A DNA stretch of 12,520 nucleotides, from contig JAFGUM010000214.1 in the NCBI GenBank assembly GCA_016938515.1, forward strand, positions 1 through 12,520, written 5' to 3'. The translations under genes and the position numbers were made by a program. The notes under the pieces were generated by a model. It saw only the letters and a list, made by a program, of their open reading frames with translations, searched no databases and was not told the DNA's origin. The DNA is from Spirochaetales bacterium. GTDB lineage: Bacteria; Spirochaetota; Spirochaetia; Treponematales; UBA12059. Positions 7,248 through 12,520 of the stretch are shown here, piece after piece. How positions within the stretch are numbered: position 1 is the stretch's first letter; each line of letters opens with the position of its first letter.

Positions 7248-7493
7248 TCAGGCGCGGGTGCTTACGTGACTGAGAATCTCTTCCACAGCTGATTCCAGGC
7301 CCTCGAGGCTCTCGAGCAGTTCCTCAATGTGGCTTGCGCGGAGGTCTGCCTGCATCTCCTCGAGCCTGGCAAAAGTCGGCCGTACCGCTTCTTCCAAGCC
7401 AGGGCCAGGAGATTGCGCAGAGCCACAGTAGGGGCAGTACGGATACGCCCGCAGTATAAGGCGCCCGCAAAGCTTGCAGAATGACAGTTTCAT
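7248..7493 (-). CDS. Small zinc-ribbon protein with helical tail
   Basis: An 81-residue protein of unknown function. An N-terminal zinc ribbon has four cysteines as CxxC-x10-CxxC (Cys6, Cys9, Cys20, Cys23), followed by a Pro/Gly turn and a Glu/Leu-rich segment (about 33-76) that looks like one long helix or coiled coil. The reading frame is open further upstream into phoH, but the N-terminal extension there has no family character; ATG 7493 directly precedes the ribbon and lies 7 nt after the phoH stop. It is therefore probably translated from the phoH mRNA. A zinc ribbon plus amphipathic helix suggests a protein- or RNA-binding adaptor; the link with PhoH is from context only. Confidence 0.8.
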   Translation of the reverse strand: MKLSFCKLCGRLILRAYPYCPYCGSAQSPGPGLEEAVRPTFARLEEMQADLRASHIEELLESLEGLESAVEEILSHVSTRA

Positions 7494-7500
7494 GCACCGC

Positions 7501-8808
7501 TCACAAAAGGCTGGATGCCAGTTCAGCGAGCTCGCTGCGTTCGCTCTTCTGCAAGGTAATGTGGCCGTACAGGCTCTGCCCCTTGAACGCATCAACTAGG
7601 AATGACAGGCCGTTCGAGTTGGCATCCAGGTACATGTTGTCTATCTGGTACGGATCGCCGGTGAGCACCACCTTGGAGCCTTCGCCAGCTCTGGACACGA
7701 TGGTCTTTATCTCATGCGGTGTAAGATTCTGCGCCTCGTCTATTATTATATATTGATTAGGTAGAGACCTGCCGCGAATATACGAAAGTGCTTCAATCTC
7801 TATCTGCTTGTCTTTAATCATCTGATCTACGGTCTTGACCTTGTCGCGCTTGTGTACCCCCAGTATGTACTCGAGGTTGTCGAACAAGGGTTGCATCCAG
7901 TTGGACATTTTGGCTTGTTTTTCTCCAGGGAGGTAGCCTATATCCTTTCCCACTGGCACAACCGGCCTCGTGACCAGCATCTTTGCGTATGTTTTTTCGT
8001 CATATATTTTACGCAGTCCCGCTGCAATCGCCAGCAACGTCTTGCCGGTTCCCGCCTTGCCTACTATGGTTACGAGTTGCAGACGATCGTCCAGCAGCAG
8101 GTCAAGCGCCACGCGCTGCCTCGCGTTGAGCGGTGAGACGCCAGAGACAGACCCAGGTTCACCGTCTATGACGTCAAGCGTGCCGTTTTCTGCGTTCCAT
8201 CTGGTTACTCGCTCCTCAGCACTGCCGTGCACCCTGAGAATGACGTGCTCATTGACCCGTAGATGATCCTTCCACGGTATGCTTCCCATTGATTCCAGGG
8301 CGGCTATCGTTTCCCGGGGTACTTCAACCTCGACAACACCCTGATAGAGTGTGGCGATATCCACTTTTTGCTTCTCGTAGTCAACCGCTTTGACGCCGAG
8401 CGCCGTAGCCTTGACGCGCGCGTTTATATCCTTGGACACGAAGAAAACCTGCCTGCCGCCTTCTCGTAGCGCCGCCGCACACAGGATTATACGGTTGTCG
8501 TTCTTGTCCAGGTCAAAACCCTTGGGAACGCGTTCCGATTGAGCCAGCGATACTCGCAATATGGAGCCGTTTTCAAGCTTGACTCCTTCGTGCAAATCGC
8601 CTTTTTTGGCGATTGTATCCAGAAATCGAATGGCGTCCCGGGCGCTCTTTCCACGCTGATCAGGGTATGTCTTGAGCCTATCCAGCTCTTCCAGCACCTG
8701 GAGTGGGATTACTATTTCGTTGTCTCTGAATGAAAGTATCGACTCCGGGTTGTGGATGAGCACATTGGTGTCTATGACAAAGGCCTTGCGCTCGTTTGTA
8801 TCATTCAT
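7501..8808 (-). CDS. phoH: PIN-PhoH fusion protein (PhoH2-type ATPase/ribonuclease)
   Basis: PhoH2-type protein: an N-terminal PIN ribonuclease domain fused to a PhoH superfamily-1-like ATPase; characterised relatives unwind and cut RNA. 435 residues. The PIN domain (about 8-160) keeps acidic residues in FVIDTNVLIH (Asp13), LEELDRL (Glu40/41), KNDNRI (Asp104) and SKDINAR (Asp127). A linker of about 70 residues follows. The PhoH domain (about 225-435) has Walker A GKAGTGKT (250-257), RPVVPVGKDIGYLPG (281-295), Walker B IIIDEAQN (354-361) and LTGDPYQID (382-390). The ATG at 8808 is chosen because a perfect GGAGG lies 5 nt upstream; an in-frame GTG at 8820 would overlap that site. The last codons sit 7 nt before the zinc-ribbon gene. 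I see nothing missing, so both activities could be intact. Confidence 0.95.
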   Translation of the reverse strand: MNDTNERKAFVIDTNVLIHNPESILSFRDNEIVIPLQVLEELDRLKTYPDQRGKSARDAIRFLDTIAKKGDLHEGVKLENGSILRVSLAQSERVPKGFDLDKNDNRIILCAAALREGGRQVFFVSKDINARVKATALGVKAVDYEKQKVDIATLYQGVVEVEVPRETIAALESMGSIPWKDHLRVNEHVILRVHGSAEERVTRWNAENGTLDVIDGEPGSVSGVSPLNARQRVALDLLLDDRLQLVTIVGKAGTGKTLLAIAAGLRKIYDEKTYAKMLVTRPVVPVGKDIGYLPGEKQAKMSNWMQPLFDNLEYILGVHKRDKVKTVDQMIKDKQIEIEALSYIRGRSLPNQYIIIDEAQNLTPHEIKTIVSRAGEGSKVVLTGDPYQIDNMYLDANSNGLSFLVDAFKGQSLYGHITLQKSERSELAELASSLL

Positions 8809-8831
8809 GAATTCCTCCACCAGTTTCCCAA

Positions 8832-8859
8832 AGCTTAGCGCAATTTAGAAAAAGGGCAA
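8832..8859 (-). promoter_or_regulatory. Possible promoter for phoH
   Basis: Minus strand TTGCCC (8859-8854), a 16-bp spacer, then TAAGCT (8837-8832), in the 96-bp gap after the rhomboid gene. The hexamers are only partial matches. Just upstream on the same strand, GAGTG and CACTC flank a 15-nt loop (about 8877-8901), too weak to call a terminator. phoH may also be read through from the rhomboid gene. Confidence 0.3.
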
Positions 8860-8904
8860 GCGTTACCTTCGGAGTGTCTACCAGTTTCAGGCACTCTGCA
8901 AGAA

Positions 8905-9462
8905 TCAGCGTTTAGATGGCTTCAAGTAGCCAAAAATGCTACCGCACAATCCCCCTATAATATGCCCAAACTCTGATATGTTGTTGGCGGTAAAAGCATT
9001 CCATACCTCACGCCCCAGATACAGAACCAAAACAAGGATGAAGGTTAGCGGTATCTCCCCCTTGTTGAAGTTGGTAAACGACGATAATAGAATCATCATG
9101 AATACGATGCCGCTGGCACCCATCAATCCAGTCTGGAACAGCAGGATATTAAGTATTCCGGTAACAAAGGCGGTGATTACCGTCATTATCATCATGCCGC
9201 CGGAACCATAGGTAGACTCTAAAATTGGCCCAAGCAAAAGAATGAACGAAAAGTTTGACAGAAAATGGTTTATATCCGCGTGGCCCAGAATATGAGAGAA
9301 CAGTCTTACGTAATCACGTAACGAATGGGCGTCAAATCCACCGCGACCCGGTACCGAAAACCACGCTTCGACGAGGCCGGGAAACACAGTACCCAGGAGC
9401 AGGACGACGGCGCACACGAGCGTGAAGGTGAGCGTCGTCGGGGCGTTGTAGCGTATCGTCAT
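8905..9462 (-). CDS. Rhomboid family intramembrane serine protease
   Basis: Rhomboid-type intramembrane serine protease, 185 residues, a compact six-helix form. Hydrophobic segments lie near 10-32, 66-84, 90-110, 112-131, 138-155 and 164-181. Family signatures: HxxxxHxxxN in HADINHFLSN (His61, His66, Asn70), catalytic Ser117 in GASG (115-118), and catalytic His167 in FGHIIGGLCGSIFGY. The dyad is intact, so it is likely an active protease on membrane substrates; the substrate is unknown. The frame is open further upstream, but ATG 9462 has an AAGGAG Shine-Dalgarno about 7 nt upstream and starts at the first TM-proximal residues, whereas the longer form would read into the palindromic repeat block. 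By eye the gene is more AT-rich than its neighbours, which is common for membrane proteins. Confidence 0.9.
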   Translation of the reverse strand: MTIRYNAPTTLTFTLVCAVVLLLGTVFPGLVEAWFSVPGRGGFDAHSLRDYVRLFSHILGHADINHFLSNFSFILLLGPILESTYGSGGMMIMTVITAFVTGILNILLFQTGLMGASGIVFMMILLSSFTNFNKGEIPLTFILVLVLYLGREVWNAFTANNISEFGHIIGGLCGSIFGYLKPSKR

Positions 9463-9517
9463 AAGGCTCTCCTTGCAGTCTGGCGGGTCGAGAGGCACTT
9501 CTTTCGTAGCCCGCGGA

Positions 9518-9526
9518 ATTGTATCA
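9518..9526 (-). promoter_or_regulatory. Extended -10 promoter for the rhomboid gene
   Basis: Minus strand TGATACAAT: TG, one base, then TACAAT (five of six consensus bases), an extended -10 element with no good -35. The predicted start near 9511 gives a leader of about 49 nt. The element lies just outside the end of the palindromic block at 9533-9658, so the rhomboid gene would be transcribed separately from exonuclease III. Confidence 0.45.
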
Positions 9527-9532
9527 GTCTGA

Positions 9533-9658
9533 GCCAATTCCAAAAGTCGGTTACTTTTGAAATTGGCGTTGCGATTGCTTGCGTTTGCTCTACAAACTCT
9601 ACGCCCAATCGCGGATTCAAGGAAGCTCTTTCAAAATGCGTCTGCATTTTGAAAGAGC
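9533..9658 (-). repeat. Palindromic block (BIME/REP-like): three inverted repeats
   Basis: This block fills the gap between exonuclease III and the rhomboid gene (about 200 bp without a gene). Hairpin A: 9625-9639 and 9644-9658 are perfect 15-bp arms with a 4-nt loop. Hairpin B: 9533-9547 and 9553-9567 are 15-bp arms with one mismatch and a 5-nt loop. Between them, GCGATTG (9571-9577) pairs with CAATCGC (9606-9612) and encloses a 5-bp hairpin, GTTTG/CAAAC (9583-9597). On the minus strand the left arms of A and B share TTTCAAAA. Hairpin A begins one base after the exonuclease III stop, so it could protect or end that mRNA, but no T-run follows. No second copy is seen in this window. Confidence 0.65.
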
Positions 9659-9659
9659 C

Positions 9660-10442
9660 TCAGTCTAACAGTTCCAGAAGCACTGGACAGTGGTCGCTGC
9701 CCAGCACATCCTTGCGTATGGAGGCACTGCGTACCCGTGGCAGAAGAGACTCGTCTACGCAGTGATAATCGAGCCGCCATCCCACGTCTTTTTCCCGCGC
9801 TTTCATCCTGTAGCTCCACCAGCTATAGTGTCCTGGTTCTCCTGGATGGAATTGCCTAAAAGTATCAGCGTATCCGCGGGACAGAAACTTCGTCATCCAG
9901 GCTCGTTCTTCGGGTAGATAACCCGGGTTACCCTCATTTGCCGTGGGGTAGTACAGGTCTATCGGTTCGTGCGCGATATTGTAGTCACCCGCTACTACTA
10001 CATGCCTTCCGGACGCCACTATGGCATCACACCTGTCAAGAATCGCATCACAGAATCGCAATTTGTAATCAAGCCGCGCGCCTGCTTCCTGGGAGTTTGG
10101 AAAGTAGGCGCTAATGACCGCAAGCTCACCAAAACCCACTTCCAGGTATCTGCCTTCGGTATCGAATTCTGCTATGCCGAGCGTACGAACGCTCTGAGGC
10201 TCTTTTCTGGTATATACGGCCACACCCGAGTACCCACGCTTGGACGCGCTGGCCCAGAATGCCTGATAGTGGGTTCCGTCAGCCCCGCGTACTTCGAAAA
10301 ACTCCTTGCCAAGCTGTGATGGGTCTGCTTTGGTCTCCTGAAGACAGACAATATCAGCCGCTTCGTCGGCGAGCCAAGAAAAAAAGCCTTTTTGTGCCGC
10401 CGCGCGTATTCCGTTTACGTTCCAGCTCGCCAATCGTGTCAT
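9660..10442 (-). CDS. xth: Exodeoxyribonuclease III / AP endonuclease
   Basis: Exonuclease III family (Xth/ExoA), which cuts the DNA backbone 5' to abasic sites in base excision repair. 260 residues, the usual length. Motifs in order: ASWNVNGIRAA (5-15), LQETK with metal-ligand Glu36, YSGVAVYTR (71-79), Tyr113 in SAYFPNSQ, the catalytic GDYNIAH (Asp153, Asn155), WWSYRMKAREKDVGWRLDYH (208-227), and GSDHCPV with Asp250/His251. ATG 10442 is chosen because GGAG lies 7 nt upstream; an in-frame GTG at 10454 would overlap it. The gene starts 26 bp after the ROK regulator stop on the same strand, so co-transcription with it is likely. A strong hairpin starts one base after the stop codon. Confidence 0.95.
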   Translation of the reverse strand: MTRLASWNVNGIRAAAQKGFFSWLADEAADIVCLQETKADPSQLGKEFFEVRGADGTHYQAFWASASKRGYSGVAVYTRKEPQSVRTLGIAEFDTEGRYLEVGFGELAVISAYFPNSQEAGARLDYKLRFCDAILDRCDAIVASGRHVVVAGDYNIAHEPIDLYYPTANEGNPGYLPEERAWMTKFLSRGYADTFRQFHPGEPGHYSWWSYRMKAREKDVGWRLDYHCVDESLLPRVRSASIRKDVLGSDHCPVLLELLD

Positions 10443-10468
10443 GCGATGCTCCACTTCTGCTCTGTTGT

Positions 10469-11701
10469 CTACACAAAGAAACCGTCGAAGACCATATCAC
10501 AAGCCGCTCGACCCGCCAGTATCGGATCCCACAGGTACCCCCGTACGCGTGGAGAGCTACCGTCAGGTCTGGGATGCGCCGCCAGGTACTTGCCGGTAGC
10601 GGTAGCAAGATACGTAGACAGGGGTGCTGATCGTGATATGACTATGAATTCGTCTGGATCCAGCAGGTGCCTGATCGAGTGCAAGGCCACAGACGCCTGC
10701 TTCGCGGCTGGTTCTAGCGCGGTTTCAACTGTTGCATCTCCGTCACCAAGAAGCCTGCCTAGTTCTTCAAAACCCCCAGCCGACCCCGTGCTTTGAGTAG
10801 TCGAGCCATGGAAGGCCGCTTCAACGAGAGCATCCTCAGACAGGTACGCCTCAAGGCAGCCAAAACCGCCACAAGCGCACTCAGGCCCTGATGGATCCAT
10901 TATGACGTGACCTATTTCTATGGCTGTCTTGCCTGAATTCTCATAGGGAACGCCTGAACGGATAAAGGCGCCGCCAACCCCGGACCTGACCAGCAGAGCG
11001 AAGAAGCTGTTGGACTGACCATGCCCCGGTGCCGACTCCGGCGAAATCCCGTCAGCGCCACACTCTTTGCCGTACCGGTACGCCGCAAGCGCCGCTACCG
11101 TGGCGTTGTTGCCCATCCTTACCGTAGTAGCGAAACGCTCTTCCAGCCTCCCGGCGAGTGGAAATCCCGACAGTCCAGGGATGCGCTTGTATTCGAGCAC
11201 GGCTCCCTTGGCCAGATCAACAACACCCGGCGCTCCTATGCCGATACCCAGAAGCGGGCCTCCCGGCGCTCTCATCAGAGCGTCGGCAGCCAGTGTCGAC
11301 ACGACCCTGTATGCCTCATCAGCATCCGCTCCGTACGGGATTGGACGCTCTTCAGCGTACAGAATCTCAGACGAGAAATCTTCTACTACGACAGAAGCCG
11401 CGCCGGCCCTGAAATCCAGACCAACCACCCGGTACGCTCCGGGTACTGTCGCGTACCACGTTGGCCGTCGGCCTTTGCGATCGGGCGCGAACGGTGGTGG
11501 ATCGACCACGGGTGCTATCAGCCCCTTGCGCTCAAGCTCGCCAAAGATTCTGAAAACGGTAGGAGCCTTTAGTCCTGAAGCAAGCGCAACCTCACTCTGG
11601 GATGCGTGGGATGTGCGAAAAACCATGCCCAGCACGAGTCGCTCGTTCAATTCCTTTATGTCCGCGGCCCGAATGGGAGCGCGTTCGCGGGCGTCCGTCA
11701 C
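10469..11701 (-). CDS. ROK family transcriptional regulator (NagC/XylR type)
   Basis: ROK-family repressor of 410 residues, expected to bind DNA through an N-terminal winged helix-turn-helix (about 15-80; core SQSEVALASGLKAPTVFRIF) and a sugar or sugar-phosphate through the C-terminal ROK domain (about 88-400). The zinc-binding signature is intact: IEIGH (Glu262, His265) and CACGGFGC (Cys275, Cys277, Cys282). The ATP site looks lost: the usual DxGGT loop reads DFRAG (96-100) and the catalytic Asp of the NDAN motif reads Asn (MGNNAT, 196-201). It should therefore be a regulator, not a sugar kinase. The GTG start at 11701 overlaps the stop of the upstream PEGA-like gene as GTGA, so translation is coupled. 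Its targets are not visible here; no sugar transport or catabolic genes are present in the window. Confidence 0.9.
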   Translation of the reverse strand: MTDARERAPIRAADIKELNERLVLGMVFRTSHASQSEVALASGLKAPTVFRIFGELERKGLIAPVVDPPPFAPDRKGRRPTWYATVPGAYRVVGLDFRAGAASVVVEDFSSEILYAEERPIPYGADADEAYRVVSTLAADALMRAPGGPLLGIGIGAPGVVDLAKGAVLEYKRIPGLSGFPLAGRLEERFATTVRMGNNATVAALAAYRYGKECGADGISPESAPGHGQSNSFFALLVRSGVGGAFIRSGVPYENSGKTAIEIGHVIMDPSGPECACGGFGCLEAYLSEDALVEAAFHGSTTQSTGSAGGFEELGRLLGDGDATVETALEPAAKQASVALHSIRHLLDPDEFIVISRSAPLSTYLATATGKYLAAHPRPDGSSPRVRGYLWDPILAGRAACDMVFDGFFV

Positions 11702-12520
11702 GGCGCGGTATCGATTTCCAGTTCAACAGACAAGATTACCTGATACGTCTTGCCCCTGAGCGCCATGAGCTTCCGCGTCATTGAATAATCCCCTATCTTG
11801 AATGCCAGAGTATGCTCGCCTGGCTCTACCGCCAACCCGTCCAGATCCTCTTTCGCGAGAGGTTTGCCATCCAGGGTGACCACCGTACCATCCGGCGCCT
11901 GAAACACGATGAATGGCGCGTTGGGAGTCAGTGCTACCGAAACGGGAACTACCCTGCCCGGCTCTACCGCTATGGTTACCACTTCCTCACGATAGCCTTC
12001 AGCGCTTATCCGCAGCACCCGAGCGCCTTTTTTTGCGAGTATGACGCTGGATTCATCCTGTATGAGTTTGTCATCTACAAAGATGGATGGAGCCCCGTGC
12101 TCCTCACCTTCTGGGAAATGCACGGAGATGCTTATGCCGCCTTCGTTACCGAGAATTGGGCGTACCGTCAGCTTGAACTCGGCTGCCTCCATCGAAGGGT
12201 TGAATCCTTTGCCAACGGGAGATAATTTGAAAACGAGTGGAAAGCGGTCAGCGCTGGCGACCGAAGGGATGAGACTCGCGAAGGGTCCGCCTTGTATTCC
12301 ATGCCGTTCTATCATGGGCAGGACAAGGTTCATCGACACCCTAGCCGGTAGAGTCTGCGTTGCGATCAACTCGGCTTCGTAGTCAAGAAGCTCTGCAGAA
12401 GGAGCCGGTGTTACGCTGGAGTAGACGGACCACGCTACTGAAGCCTCGGATCCCTTGAACGCCTTGGGGATGCGCAGTTCGAACTCGACGCCTTCAATGA
12501 AGGTGGCATCTTCTGGATAT
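11698..12520 (-). CDS. PEGA-like domain protein, probably exported (5' end missing)
   Basis: The C-terminal 273 residues of an open frame that enters from the right edge. An internal TTG near 12369 is not needed as a start because the frame stays open to the window edge. The N-terminal visible part looks beta-rich and extracytoplasmic. The last 130 residues contain two PEGA-like repeats: one around PSIFVDDKLIQDES...GYREEVVTIAVEPG, the second around TVVTLDGKPLAKEDL...LAVEPGEHTLAF. PEGA domains are small beta domains found in surface and periplasmic proteins. The function is unknown; a cell-surface or periplasmic structural role is likely. The stop codon overlaps the GTG start of the ROK regulator by 4 bases. 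Signal peptide and total length cannot be judged. Confidence 0.7.
   Translation of the reverse strand, partial: YPEDATFIEGVEFELRIPKAFKGSEASVAWSVYSSVTPAPSAELLDYEAELIATQTLPARVSMNLVLPMIERHGIQGGPFASLIPSVASADRFPLVFKLSPVGKGFNPSMEAAEFKLTVRPILGNEGGISISVHFPEGEEHGAPSIFVDDKLIQDESSVILAKKGARVLRISAEGYREEVVTIAVEPGRVVPVSVALTPNAPFIVFQAPDGTVVTLDGKPLAKEDLDGLAVEPGEHTLAFKIGDYSMTRKLMALRGKTYQVILSVELEIDTAP

Noticed and set aside
9463..9543. Longer start for the rhomboid protein (27 extra residues)
   Set aside because: The extension reads into the palindromic block and overlaps the likely promoter; ATG 9462 has a proper Shine-Dalgarno.
9625..9658. Intrinsic terminator of exonuclease III
   Set aside because: The hairpin is strong and well placed, but no T-run follows on the minus strand and it belongs to a larger palindromic block; kept as a repeat.
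11067..11759. A 230-codon plus-strand open frame opposite the ROK regulator
   Set aside because: Ser/Ala/Arg-rich shadow of the ROK gene; no motif and no ribosome site.
1..12520. CRISPR array, toxin-antitoxin pair, defence island, prophage or transposase
   Set aside because: No regularly spaced direct repeats and no matching protein families seen; the PIN domain is part of PhoH2 rather than a VapC toxin.

Overview
The window is a compact bacterial chromosomal segment, moderately GC-rich by eye, with genes on both strands and little free space. The gene set is a two-membrane type of housekeeping set: FtsI-like transpeptidase, signal peptidase I, LysM/M23 peptidase, a primary-type sigma factor, a YibQ-like deacetylase, TsaD, Kbl, PIN-PhoH, a rhomboid, exonuclease III, a ROK regulator and a PEGA-like surface protein. 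This content suggests a spirochaete of the Treponema/Spirochaeta type. That is an inference from gene content, not from a marker gene. A visible genome trait is heavy use of the ATA isoleucine codon despite the GC-rich background.

Layout. Positions 1-1441 (minus strand) carry lepB overlapping a PBP/ftsI gene that runs off the left edge. Positions 1520-5921 (plus strand) carry the LysM/M23 envelope peptidase, a 38-codon secreted peptide right behind it, a sigma-70-family factor, a divergent polysaccharide deacetylase and tsaD; the last two overlap. tsaD ends tail-to-tail, with a 17-bp overlap, against kbl. Positions 5905-12520 are all minus strand. Read in transcription order from the right, they are a PEGA-like protein (5' end missing), a ROK-family repressor (GTGA start/stop overlap), exonuclease III, a 126-bp block of palindromes, a rhomboid protease, PIN-PhoH, a small zinc-ribbon protein and kbl.

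How the genes relate. The left part is about envelope growth and export: septal or elongation transpeptidase, signal peptidase, and an M23 hydrolase held at the inner membrane by one TM segment. The middle part is transcription and translation quality control (sigma factor, t6A synthesis). The right part mixes DNA repair, RNA metabolism (PhoH2), intramembrane proteolysis and sugar-responsive regulation. I see no defence island, CRISPR array, tRNA, rRNA, transposase or phage gene.

The two most unusual non-coding signals are as follows. First, a 12-pair hairpin (3015-3046) at the sigma factor start holds the start codon in its stem and the Shine-Dalgarno in its loop, like an RNA thermometer. 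Second, a BIME-like block (9533-9658) has two related 15-bp-arm palindromes flanking a third, nested inverted repeat.
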